Assembly (NCBI GenBank): GCA_019241645.1 | Contig: JAFAWQ010000049.1 | Location: 1-37,902, forward strand | Length of the DNA stretch: 37,902 nt | Direction: 5' to 3' | Origin: Alphaproteobacteria bacterium | GTDB lineage: Bacteria > Pseudomonadota > Alphaproteobacteria > Micropepsales > Micropepsaceae | Made by a program: the position numbers and the translations under genes | Shown: positions 7,939 to 15,677 of the stretch, piece after piece | How the letters are laid out: the number at the start of each line of letters is the position of its first letter | How positions within the stretch are numbered: position 1 is the stretch's first letter | Notes under the pieces: model-generated | Database searches by the model: none | The model's input: only the letters and a program-made list of their open reading frames with translations | Told to the model about the DNA's origin: nothing

Positions 7939-8601
7939 TCAGAACGAGGGCGGCGGTATGAAAATGGCTGCCATCAGCCCGCGCAGGGAGTTGCCAAAAT
8001 AGAGTTCAGATGCGGCGAAAAGCTCCTCTGGAAAAAGAATTGCTTCCGCGCAGGCTCCGCTTTCAACCAGCTCCGCCCGCAGGCAGCCGTTCAGCAGCCC
8101 GCATTGTCGTGCAGGAGTCACGAGGCGGCTGCCGACGCGCGCGAACAGGTTGCTGCGGCTTCCCTGCGTGACCTCGCCGCGCTCATTGAGAAAAAGCACC
8201 TCCTGCAATCCGAGCGCGCCGGCACGCGCCAATTCCCGGTTGAACAGCTCACGGCGGTTTGTCTTGTGGCACAGCAACGGATCACCGCTCTGCACCCAGT
8301 GCGGTGAAAACGTGAAATGCCACGCTTGCTCGATCTTTAAGGCAGCGACCTCGCATTTCATGCGTCCGTGGAAATGAAGGACAAGACGAACTTTTAGCGG
8401 ACAATCACCCGCCACCGAACGCCGGAGCAGCTGGATCGCGTCCGCCTCATCGAATGCAATCCCAAATGCTTCGGCAGAAGCTGCCAACCGCCGCAAATGG
8501 CGGTCCAGCCGGACAAACCCCTCGGCCGAAGACCAGCGCAGCGTCTCGATCAGCTGGAGAGGGCCCGGTTCATCTGCAGGAAGCGCGCCTTCAGCAGGCA
8601 T
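7939..8601 (-). CDS. pabC: Aminotransferase class IV, probable 4-amino-4-deoxychorismate lyase
   Basis: Releases pyruvate from aminodeoxychorismate to give p-aminobenzoate for folate, using PLP. The 220-residue protein has the class IV pattern: LIETLRW at the start of the domain, the PLP-Lys candidate in CHKTNRREL (about K113), and LNERGEVTQGSRSNLF near 140-155. Its ATG at 8601 lies 52 bases inside the end of pabB, so the two overlap in different frames. This is a step towards the PabBC fusions seen elsewhere. Branched-chain or D-amino-acid transaminase activity is possible on sequence alone; the pabB context favours PabC. Confidence 0.85.
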   Translation of the reverse strand: MPAEGALPADEPGPLQLIETLRWSSAEGFVRLDRHLRRLAASAEAFGIAFDEADAIQLLRRSVAGDCPLKVRLVLHFHGRMKCEVAALKIEQAWHFTFSPHWVQSGDPLLCHKTNRRELFNRELARAGALGLQEVLFLNERGEVTQGSRSNLFARVGSRLVTPARQCGLLNGCLRAELVESGACAEAILFPEELFAASELYFGNSLRGLMAAIFIPPPSF

Positions 8602-9698
8602 TCCTCATACTCCGAAGAACAGCGGGAATCATGGACCACCGCGCCCCCAATACCCAACTCGGCCTCATCGCCGGACACAGTGAGTGTGCGGATTGCGACA
8701 TTGAAGGAAGCCGAGCCATCCGGCGCGAAATAACCGATCGCGCCGCAATAGACGCCACGAGGGCTCGATTCCAGCTCCGAAAGAATCTGCATCGCGCGAA
8801 TCTTCGGAGCTCCCGTAACCGAGCCACAAGGAAACAATGCGCGGATAATTTGCGACGCCCGAACGTCTGTCTTGAGCTGTCCTACAACCGTCGAAACCAT
8901 CTGGTGCACTGTCGGATAGGTTTCGACATCGAACAGATTTTCCACGGCAATGCTGCCGATTTCGGCAATACGTCCGATGTCATTGCGCACAAGATCGACA
9001 ATCATCAGGTTTTCCGCCCGCTCTTTTGGGCTGGTTCGCAGATGCGCCCGGGCCGCGGCGTCCGATGCTACGCCCGTTCCGCGCGCGGCAGTGCCTTTCA
9101 TCGGCCTCGACTCTATCCTGCCATCGCGGTTGACGCGGAAAAAAAGCTCCGGCGAGAGGCTGAGGATCTGCCGATCTCCATCGTCGACATAAGCGCAATG
9201 CGGCGCGCCCGCGCGTTCGCGCAATTGCGCGTAGAGCCGGATCGGATCGTCAGTTAACAGAAACCGGGAGCGGAAACTGAGATTCGCCTGATAGATGTCA
9301 CCTGAATTGATCGCGCCTTGGACGCGAGAAAAGCGGGCCGCGTAATCTTCCCGCGTCCATTCATGCATCAGCGAACCGGTCCCCTCGGCGCTTTCTGAAT
9401 TCTCGCCGATGCCGGGTTCTGCGCCTCTCGTTTTCGGCGGGCCGAAAACGCCCAGCCAGAGAAGCGGGACAGGACGCGTTGACGGCAAGAACGAGGCAAG
9501 ACTCGGTTCAAGCAGATACCCCAATTCGTAGCTGAAATAGCCGGCCAAATAGTGTCCGGCATCAAGCGCCGCATCGATCGAGGCAAGCGCTGGCGGCACT
9601 TGTTCGGCCGTGTCTGCACGGATGACAAGCAGTGGATGCGAGAAGCAGAACTGCTCCTGCCGATGGGCGTGATCCAGAACAACAATCGGCCTCTGCAT
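8550..9698 (-). CDS. pabB: Aminodeoxychorismate synthase component I
   Basis: Converts chorismate and ammonia to 4-amino-4-deoxychorismate, with a glutaminase partner (PabA) not present in this window. The 382-residue protein has the chorismate-binding enzyme landmarks: QANLSFRSRF, SLSPELFFR, RPMKGTAARG (the PabB/TrpE lysine region), AENLMIVDLVRNDIG, GSVTGAPKIRAMQ and a C-terminal GIGGAVVHDS. The RPMKGT motif, with Lys where anthranilate synthases have a different residue, favours PabB. The ATG at 9698 gives the short N-terminal domain of compact PabB proteins. It overlaps pabC and is divergent from hsp20. Confidence 0.92.
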   Translation of the reverse strand: MQRPIVVLDHAHRQEQFCFSHPLLVIRADTAEQVPPALASIDAALDAGHYLAGYFSYELGYLLEPSLASFLPSTRPVPLLWLGVFGPPKTRGAEPGIGENSESAEGTGSLMHEWTREDYAARFSRVQGAINSGDIYQANLSFRSRFLLTDDPIRLYAQLRERAGAPHCAYVDDGDRQILSLSPELFFRVNRDGRIESRPMKGTAARGTGVASDAAARAHLRTSPKERAENLMIVDLVRNDIGRIAEIGSIAVENLFDVETYPTVHQMVSTVVGQLKTDVRASQIIRALFPCGSVTGAPKIRAMQILSELESSPRGVYCGAIGYFAPDGSASFNVAIRTLTVSGDEAELGIGGAVVHDSRCSSEYEECLLKARFLQMNRALSS

Positions 9699-9827
9699 GG
9701 CGTCCAGTTACGGTTTCTTGCGGATTTGAAGCAGCGCGACACTCTGGCCAGCGCCTTGATTTCCCTCGAATGGGCACCACATTTGATAAGCGTAAGGCGC
9801 CGATTGCGGGCCGAATGCATTACCAGT

Positions 9828-9873
9828 CCGGCACTCTATCGTGCCGGCAAAGCCGCTCAAGGAGGGCTTTGGC
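9828..9873 (+). promoter_or_regulatory. ROSE-like RNA thermometer covering the hsp20 ribosome binding site
   Basis: The untranslated leader folds into two abutting hairpins. The first is CCGGCAC (9828-9834), a TCTATC loop and GTGCCGG (9841-9847). The second pairs CAAAGCC (9848-9854) with GGCTTTG (9865-9871). After a single bulged G (9855) it continues with CTC (9856-9858) and GAG (9862-9864) around an AAG loop. The strand carrying the Shine-Dalgarno GGAGG is therefore buried in the stem, opposite a CCGCT segment. This is the arrangement of ROSE elements, whose conserved U-Y-G-C-U faces the Shine-Dalgarno with a G out of register. Melting at high temperature would free the site. Inferred from sequence and known ROSE biology. 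Confidence 0.72.
9859..9865 (+). promoter_or_regulatory. hsp20 Shine-Dalgarno AAGGAGG
   Basis: AAGGAGG lies eight bases before the ATG at 9874 and settles that start over the in-frame GTG at 9841, which is inside a leader hairpin. Confidence 0.85.
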
Positions 9874-10323
9874 ATGACCAGAAATGGCTATTTCGGCAGT
9901 CCCTTTCTGCTTGGTTTCGACCATTTTGAGCGCCTTCTCGAGCGCACCACCAAATCGGCCAGCGATGGCTATCCACCCTACAATATCGAGCAAATTGGTC
10001 CGGATCTGCTGCGAATCACCCTGGCGGTGGCGGGCTTCTCTCTCGAGGACCTGGAAGTCGTCACCGAAGAAAACCAGCTCGTGATCCGAGGCAGGCAAAC
10101 CGAAATCGCCGGCAAAACGTTTCTGCACCGGGGCATTGCTGCCAGGCAGTTTCAACGCGCCTTCGTTCTGGCAGACGGGATCATGATAACGGGCGCGGAA
10201 TTGAAGAACGGACTTTTGTCGATCGAACTTGCACGTCCACAAACTGAAGGCATCACGCGAAAGATCGACATCATGGACGCGAGTGCTGGCACGCCTGCGC
10301 TGGCAGAAGGAGATCGGCAATGA
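9874..10323 (+). CDS. Small heat-shock protein, Hsp20/alpha-crystallin family (IbpA-like)
   Basis: A 149-residue ATP-independent chaperone that holds unfolding proteins in the cytoplasm. After an N-terminal arm (FLLGFDHFERLLE) the alpha-crystallin domain spans about residues 30-135. It has YNIEQIGPDLLRITLAVAGF, the VIRGRQ strand, the HRGIAARQFQRAFVLADG segment typical of class A rhizobial sHsps, and LKNGLLSIEL near the end. The length is normal for the family. The start is fixed by a strong Shine-Dalgarno. The stop overlaps the DUF1150 start (ATGA), a conserved alphaproteobacterial pair. Expression is probably temperature controlled through the upstream hairpins. Confidence 0.93.
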   Translation: MTRNGYFGSPFLLGFDHFERLLERTTKSASDGYPPYNIEQIGPDLLRITLAVAGFSLEDLEVVTEENQLVIRGRQTEIAGKTFLHRGIAARQFQRAFVLADGIMITGAELKNGLLSIELARPQTEGITRKIDIMDASAGTPALAEGDRQ

Positions 10324-10574
10324 CGGACCTGGAAGACTTTCCCGAAATCGAAGAAAACGGCTTCGATCAGGGTCCAATTGCGTACATCAAGCCAACCGGC
10401 AGCGAAGAGGCTCGGCGGCTGGGGATCATCCCTCCCGGGATACAGCTTCCGGCCGGTGCGACACTCTACGTCCTGCATGCCATGGATGGCAGTGTGCTCG
10501 GCTACATGGACAGCTGGGATGGCGCCTATGGCGCTGCCGTGCAGAACGAAATGACGCCTGTCGCGGTGCATTAA
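10320..10574 (+). CDS. DUF1150-family small protein
   Basis: An 84-residue acidic protein of unknown function, matching the DUF1150 family of alphaproteobacteria, which is commonly coded directly after a small heat-shock gene. Recognisable features are the conserved GPIAYIKP segment, the LPAGATLYVLHAMDGSVLGYMD core and the DGAYGAAVQN stretch near the C-terminus. The ATG overlaps the hsp20 stop codon, so the two are coupled and it should share the heat-responsive control. Its role next to Hsp20 has not been defined, to my knowledge. Confidence 0.9.
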   Translation: MTDLEDFPEIEENGFDQGPIAYIKPTGSEEARRLGIIPPGIQLPAGATLYVLHAMDGSVLGYMDSWDGAYGAAVQNEMTPVAVH

Positions 10575-10644
10575 GGTTCACGCTGACGGTGCGGACGACG
10601 TCAGTTTGGGCTAAGACACGGTAGCAACCCGCCGGGAACCGCCT

Positions 10645-11442
10645 GTGTCCCCTTTGCTGTTCGAAATAGATGGCCATGTCGCCACGCTCACGATCAACCG
10701 GCCCGATTTGCGCAATCCGCTGGGAGAAGAGGGTGACGGCGAGCGCTTCTCGGACGCCGCCAGGCGCATCAATGAGGATCGCGACCTTCGCTGCGTGATA
10801 CTTACGGGCGCCGGCAGCGCGTTCTCCGCCGGCGGCAACCTGAAAGCCATGCGCGAGCGCAGCGGCAATTTTTCCGGAAGCCCCGCCGCAATCCGCGACG
10901 GTTACCGCCGGGATATCCACGGCATCATGCGGGCCCTGTGGAATCTGGAAGTGCCGCTGATTGCAGCGGTCAACGGTCCGGCGATCGGCCTTGGCAATGA
11001 CGTGGCTTGCCTTGCCGATCTCCGTGTCGCGGCAGACACGGCTGTGTTCGGCGCGACATTTCTGAGAATTGGTCTGGTTCCGGGAGACGGCGGCGCGTGG
11101 CTTCTGCCACGTGTGATCGGGCCGTCGCGGGCGGCGGAGCTGTTCTTCACCGCTCGAACCATAGATGCGCAAACGGCGCTGTCCTGGGGCCTCGTCTCCC
11201 GACTGGCGCCTGCCGAACGTCTCATGGATGTGGCGCGAGAACTGGCGGGCGAGATTTGCAAACAACCGCCGGGCGTCCTTCGCATGACCAAGCGGCTGCT
11301 GCGGCAAGCGCAAGACGCGACGTTCGAGAGCATCATGGAAATGTCGGCGGCGATGCAGGCCATCGCGCACGAGACCGCCGATCATCGCGAAGCCCTCGAT
11401 GCTTTCTTCGAAAAGCGCCCGCCGCAATTTCGTGGTGCCTAG
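10645..11442 (+). CDS. Enoyl-CoA hydratase/isomerase-family (crotonase) protein
   Basis: A 265-residue crotonase-fold acyl-CoA enzyme. It has the oxyanion-hole segment FSAGGNLKAM (residues about 60-70), the second backbone segment GPAIGLGNDVA and the IGLVPGDGG turn, followed by the C-terminal helical region. The two glutamates of classical enoyl-CoA hydratase are not conserved: the first position reads Asp in GLGNDVACLAD, and the second region reads FLRIGLVPGDGG. It is thus closer to the PaaG/isomerase-like branch. The GTG at 10645 begins MSPLLFEIDGHVATLTINRP, the usual first strand. The stop codon overlaps that of the convergent acyltransferase gene. Confidence 0.87.
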   Translation: MSPLLFEIDGHVATLTINRPDLRNPLGEEGDGERFSDAARRINEDRDLRCVILTGAGSAFSAGGNLKAMRERSGNFSGSPAAIRDGYRRDIHGIMRALWNLEVPLIAAVNGPAIGLGNDVACLADLRVAADTAVFGATFLRIGLVPGDGGAWLLPRVIGPSRAAELFFTARTIDAQTALSWGLVSRLAPAERLMDVARELAGEICKQPPGVLRMTKRLLRQAQDATFESIMEMSAAMQAIAHETADHREALDAFFEKRPPQFRGA

Positions 11443-12587
11443 GCAGCCGTTCCGCGATTGGCGTTCAGCCATGTCTTCCGCAACCAGGCATTGGCCGGCC
11501 GTTCAACCGTGTAGAACAGCACCGCGCCCCACAAGATGCACAAGATGAGCAACGAAATCGGTTCCAGAATGTGGATGGCACCGGTCCACGATGGCGGCGG
11601 ATTCGGATATAGGCGCTGCTCGGCCACGCGCAGCAGCTGCAGGAAGGTTGTCTGCCCCATATAGATCGCGAACGACCACTCGCCCAGCCGCATCAGCGGC
11701 GCCGATTGAAAGACTTTCGCGAGCACACCGCGGTCCAGCGCCAGCACAAAAATCAACGCGAACATCGGTGGCAGGACCCAATAGTCGCGCAGACTGTGCG
11801 CCCAGCCGGTCGCATACAGGGCGTAGACCAATAAAGCGAAGACGGCGATTTGGATGATGGACACCACCTCTATCGGCAGACGCTCGCCACGCTCTCTCCA
11901 CTCGCCGTAGAGCATGGCAAGCCCGACGCCGACGGCAAAGTCACCGATTCCGCGAAGGACGCCCCAGTCGAAGGTGATATCGAGCCCGATCCTGGGGCTT
12001 ACCAAAGCGCGCAAGAGCAACAGGCCAAATGCCATGGCCAATACGCCAGCCGTCACGCCTCGCCGTGAAATCCAGAGCCAGATGGGAAACATCAGGCAGA
12101 GGAACCATTCGACGCTAACGAACCAGGAAACCCCGTTCCAGGAGAGGCGCGGAAACAAGTGCCACGCCTGCACCAGAAACAAATTGGCGATGAAGCTCCA
12201 AAAGCTCGTATACGGATGATAGGCCGGCAGATCGTAAATCGAAACGTAGTTTCCCAACGCCGCGAGCCAGCGGAAAAACAGGATCATTCCAACCATCAGC
12301 AGCAGCGTGAAGAGATGGAGCGGGTAAAGACGCGTCAGCCGCGCTTTGAGAAACGCGAGATACCGAAACTTTTCGCGCGATCGGTACGCATGGACGAGCA
12401 CGAACCCGCTAAGCGCGAAAAAGAATTCGACCCACAGGTAGCCCTTGGAAACAATGACATCAAACCAGCGCAGGTGCTGGTATCCATGCGCTTCGTGGTA
12501 GTGGTACAGCACGAGCAGCAGAGGCGGGATGGCGCGCGCGCCCGCCAAAGCACGAATTTCGCGGACTGAGTGTCGGTCCGGCCCCAT
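11439..12587 (-). CDS. Membrane acyltransferase, acyltransferase-3 (OafA/YrhL-like) family
   Basis: A 382-residue integral membrane protein with about ten hydrophobic segments. The N-terminus has IRALAGARAIPPLLLVLYHY with the family His, then FFALSGFVLVH and RLTRLYPLH, the signature run of acyltransferase-3 proteins. These O-acylate LPS, exopolysaccharide, peptidoglycan or glycans, and the acceptor cannot be predicted here. The C-terminal VERPANAWLRK matches the usual family ending. The gene lies downstream of ptsN on the same strand and converges on the crotonase gene. Confidence 0.9.
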   Translation of the reverse strand: MGPDRHSVREIRALAGARAIPPLLLVLYHYHEAHGYQHLRWFDVIVSKGYLWVEFFFALSGFVLVHAYRSREKFRYLAFLKARLTRLYPLHLFTLLLMVGMILFFRWLAALGNYVSIYDLPAYHPYTSFWSFIANLFLVQAWHLFPRLSWNGVSWFVSVEWFLCLMFPIWLWISRRGVTAGVLAMAFGLLLLRALVSPRIGLDITFDWGVLRGIGDFAVGVGLAMLYGEWRERGERLPIEVVSIIQIAVFALLVYALYATGWAHSLRDYWVLPPMFALIFVLALDRGVLAKVFQSAPLMRLGEWSFAIYMGQTTFLQLLRVAEQRLYPNPPPSWTGAIHILEPISLLILCILWGAVLFYTVERPANAWLRKTWLNANRGTAA

Positions 12588-12660
12588 CCCCAGATCATTT
12601 ACATTTATTATGCGGCGAAGTCAGCGACCGGCGTGCATGAAACGCCGTAATGGACGATCA

Positions 12661-13137
12661 TTACGCCGCTGCCTGCGCTCCGTGCCCTTGTCCTGGCTCC
12701 GTGAGCAAGGCGTACAGAACCTCGCTCCGGTTGGCGATCCGGAGCTTCTCGCAAGTGCCCTGACTTCGCAGCAAGCGCGACACTCGCGCCAGCGCTTTCA
12801 GGTGATCCGCACCGGCATCTTCCGGCACCAGCAGAAGAAAAACCAGATCGACGGGCTGCTCGTCGACGGCACCAAACGGCACCGGCGTGTCGAGCCGCGC
12901 GAAGACGCCCAGAATCCGCGGCAACCCGGCGAGCTTGCCATGCGGGATGGCAATTCCCTGCCCCATTCCGGTGGAGCCCAATCGCTCGCGTTCGACCAGC
13001 GTCTCGAAGATGCGACGCTGCGGAACGCCGGTGAGCTCTCCCGCATGCGCCGCCAGATCGTGCAGCAGCTGTTTCTTGCTTTTCGTCCGGAGCGTCGGAA
13101 GGATCGCAGCCGGCGACAGCAAATCGGCGATTTCCAT
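12661..13137 (-). CDS. ptsN: Nitrogen-regulatory PTS IIA protein (EIIA-Ntr)
   Basis: A phosphocarrier of the nitrogen PTS that signals in metabolism and potassium/nitrogen homeostasis rather than transporting sugar. The 158-residue protein starts MEIADLLSP, carries ERERLGSTGMGQGIAIPHGKL with the phosphorylated His at residue 66, and FLLLVPEDAGADHLKALA further on, all typical of PtsN. It lies downstream of rpoN, as is usual, but without the hpf gene in between. The gap to rpoN is 198 bases, so it may have its own promoter. Confidence 0.94.
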   Translation of the reverse strand: MEIADLLSPAAILPTLRTKSKKQLLHDLAAHAGELTGVPQRRIFETLVERERLGSTGMGQGIAIPHGKLAGLPRILGVFARLDTPVPFGAVDEQPVDLVFLLLVPEDAGADHLKALARVSRLLRSQGTCEKLRIANRSEVLYALLTEPGQGHGAQAAA

Positions 13138-13335
13138 GAATATCTGCCGTAGTTAGCCGAGATGTTCTCGGTTGCGTTTCATCCTGACGAACTGAACTGT
13201 GAATTCAAGGAAACATTCTCCGCGTGCCATGTTTCGATCCAAAGCGATGTGGCGAAAACACCAGAGAAACAGGCCGGTTTGTAATGGCACGTGACCATAG
13301 AACCCCGTTCACATTCCTGTCAAACAAGCCGCGAT
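13138..13335. other. rpoN-ptsN intergenic region lacking hpf
   Basis: These 198 bases are too short to hold an hpf gene (about 190 codons). I found no remnant frame, RNA gene or recognisable -24/-12 promoter in them. Confidence 0.6.
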
Positions 13336-14832
13336 TCAGGCGATTTTGAGCTTTCTGCGCTCGACGGAAGATGGAATGCGCATGGCTTCGCGGTACTTGG
13401 CCACCGTGCGCCGCGCAATGTCGATCCCATCCGCCGTCAGAAGCGCCACGATACGATCGTCCGACAGCACGTCGCGCCCTTCCTCCTTTTCGATCATCTC
13501 GCGGATGCGGTCGCGCACGGCTTCAGCAGAATGGGCCTCGCGTCCGCCGATCGCGGAGATCGCGGCCGTGAAGAAATACTTCATCTCGAACAGCCCGCGC
13601 GGGGTCGCGATATATTTGTTGGATGTCACCCGGCTAACCGTGGATTCGTGCATGCCGATCGCGTCCGCAATGGCGCGCAAATTCAACGGGCGCAAATGAC
13701 GAATGCCGTAGGTCAGAAAGCCGTCCTGTTGCCGGACGATTTCGCTCGCGACCTTGAGAATAGTGCGTGCACGCTGGTCGAGGCTTTTGACCAGCCAATT
13801 CGCGTTATTCAGACAGTCCAGAAGATAGGTCTTCGAATCTTCTGTTTTCGCGGAGCCTGAAATGCGCGCGTAATAGCGCGAATTCACGAGCAGCCGCGGC
13901 AAAGTTTCCGAATTGAGTTCGACCTGCCAGCTTCCATCCGGCGCCTCGCGCACGAACACGTCCGGTATGACGGGCTGCACGGGCTCCGCTCCGAATGCCA
14001 GGCCCGGTTTGGGTGTCAGCAAACGGATTTCCGCGATCATATCCGCGATGTCGTCGGCATCGACACCGCAAACCGTACAGAGCATTGCGATGTCGCGCCT
14101 GGCGACAAGATCGAGGTGCGAAAGAAACGTCTGCATCACGGGGTCCAGCCGGTCCTGCTCGCGCAACTGGAGCGCCAGGCACTCGCGGAGATCGCGCGCG
14201 CCAACGCCCGTGGGTTCGAAGCCGTGAATAAGCTCAAGCACGTGCACGACCGCGGCTTCAGGCGCCCCCAACTGCGCGGCAATTTCGGCGGTGGCAACCC
14301 GCAAATAACCCGATTCATCGATGGCGTCGATCAGCGCTGCAGCAATCAATCGTTGCTCCGGCGTCACGGCAGCGATGGCAAGTTGATCCAGCAAATGATC
14401 CTTGAGGCTGGGCGCTTCCGAGAGGGCGCTCTCAAGCTCACCTTCGCCCGCATTTAAAGAAGGGCTTGAGCGCAGGGCCGTCCAGTCGGCGAGCGTTTCA
14501 TCTCGTGGAATCGCCAATGCAGGCCCGTCCTCCCCGTTCAAATCGCTCTTGTCCGTATCGAGGTCTTCGATCTTGCCGAAATCTTGGCCGGTCATTGGCT
14601 CTTCAATCGGCGTATCGCTCGTGGCGGACTTCATTTCTCTCTGCCCCTCCTCGCCATCGGCGACAGGCTCGCGCTCGTCGCGCTCGAGCAGGGGGTTTTT
14701 TTCGAGTTCGGTCTCGACGTACTCGGCGAGCTCGAGATTCGACAGTTGCAGCAGCTTGATCGCCTGCTGCAATTGTGGCGTCATGATGAGGGAATGACCC
14801 TGCCGCAGCTCAAGCCTGTGTGTCAGGGGCAC
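13336..14832 (-). CDS. rpoN: RNA polymerase sigma-54 factor
   Basis: Sigma-54 directs polymerase to -24/-12 promoters with AAA+ activators. The 498-residue protein has the Gln/Leu-rich region I (LELRQGHSLIMTPQLQQAIKLLQLSNLEL), an acidic region II (about 60-120), the core-binding region, the HTH segment (IADAIGMHESTVSRVTSNKYI) and, close to the C-terminus, the RpoN box ARRTVAKYREAM that reads the -24 element. It starts at GTG 14832, 14 bases after lptB. The position between lptB and ptsN is conserved in the class. Confidence 0.96.
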   Translation of the reverse strand: MPLTHRLELRQGHSLIMTPQLQQAIKLLQLSNLELAEYVETELEKNPLLERDEREPVADGEEGQREMKSATSDTPIEEPMTGQDFGKIEDLDTDKSDLNGEDGPALAIPRDETLADWTALRSSPSLNAGEGELESALSEAPSLKDHLLDQLAIAAVTPEQRLIAAALIDAIDESGYLRVATAEIAAQLGAPEAAVVHVLELIHGFEPTGVGARDLRECLALQLREQDRLDPVMQTFLSHLDLVARRDIAMLCTVCGVDADDIADMIAEIRLLTPKPGLAFGAEPVQPVIPDVFVREAPDGSWQVELNSETLPRLLVNSRYYARISGSAKTEDSKTYLLDCLNNANWLVKSLDQRARTILKVASEIVRQQDGFLTYGIRHLRPLNLRAIADAIGMHESTVSRVTSNKYIATPRGLFEMKYFFTAAISAIGGREAHSAEAVRDRIREMIEKEEGRDVLSDDRIVALLTADGIDIARRTVAKYREAMRIPSSVERRKLKIA

Positions 14833-14846
14833 GCGATCCTCACATT

Positions 14847-15635
14847 CTACAGCGAAAACCGCTCGCCCAGATAGACTCGCCGCACGTCCCGATCGCCGAC
14901 GATCTCGTCCGGTGTGCCTTCCTTCAGCACCTGCCCCTCGTGAATAATGTAGGCGCGATCGATGATCTCGAGCGCGTCCCGCACATTGTGGTCGGTGATC
15001 AGGACGCCGATGCCGCGATCCTTCAGATGGATGACAAGGTCGCGAATGTCGTTGACCGCGATCGGGTCGATACCCGCCAGCGGCTCATCGAGCAGGATAT
15101 AGGACGGATGAGTTGCCAGCGCGCGGGCGATTTCGACCCGCCTGCGCTCGCCGCCCGACAGGGCTATGGACGGCGTATCGCGCACATGCGTCACGCCGAA
15201 TTCGGCCAGCAATTCTTCCACCATGGCATCAAGGCGCGCAGTATCCGGTTCGACCAGCTCCGCGGTGGCGCGGATGTTCTCCTCCGCCGTCATGCCACGA
15301 AAGATGGATGCCTCTTGCGGGAGGTATCCGATGCCCAGCCGCGCGCGGCGATACATCGGCATGTGGGTGACGTCGTGGCCATCGAGTTCGATGGTTCCGT
15401 AATCGGCCGCGATCAAGCCGGTGATCATATAGAAGCAGGTCGTCTTGCCGGCGCCATTCGGCCCCAGCAGTCCCACGACTTCACCACGCCGGAGATTGAG
15501 CGAAACGGAGCGGACGACAGGCCGGCGCCGAAAGCTCTTGCCGATCTTCGTGACTGCAAGACCCTGCTGGGCCGCGGGGCGATTGGGCCGCGATCCTGGG
15601 GTTAAGGCATCAGGGTTGAGAACCGCCGTATCCAT
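14847..15635 (-). CDS. lptB: LPS export ABC transporter ATP-binding protein
   Basis: The cytoplasmic ATPase of LptB2FG(C), which drives lipopolysaccharide from the inner membrane to the Lpt bridge. The 262-residue protein has Walker A GPNGAGKTT (residues about 58-66), the Q-loop GYLPQEASIFRGM, signature LSGGERRRVEIARAL, Walker B YILLDEPLAGIDP and the H-loop in ITDHNVRDAL. The first 25 residues (to AAQQGLAV) extend beyond the E. coli protein, as in other alphaproteobacteria. It lies between lptA and rpoN, 42 bases after lptA. Confidence 0.95.
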   Translation of the reverse strand: MDTAVLNPDALTPGSRPNRPAAQQGLAVTKIGKSFRRRPVVRSVSLNLRRGEVVGLLGPNGAGKTTCFYMITGLIAADYGTIELDGHDVTHMPMYRRARLGIGYLPQEASIFRGMTAEENIRATAELVEPDTARLDAMVEELLAEFGVTHVRDTPSIALSGGERRRVEIARALATHPSYILLDEPLAGIDPIAVNDIRDLVIHLKDRGIGVLITDHNVRDALEIIDRAYIIHEGQVLKEGTPDEIVGDRDVRRVYLGERFSL

Positions 15636-15677
15636 GGCACGAATTGTGCTTATTTCCCCTTTAAGGAAGCGTGAACA

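Noticed and set aside
9755..9784. Possible heat-shock sigma promoter (CTTGAT ... CACATTT) before hsp20
   Set aside because: Only partial matches to the sigma-32 consensus, and spacing is uncertain; control is better supported at the RNA level.
13255..13300. TGGCACG-containing stretch as a sigma-54 -24/-12 promoter for ptsN
   Set aside because: TGGCACG is present but no TTGC lies at the required distance, and the orientation is away from ptsN.
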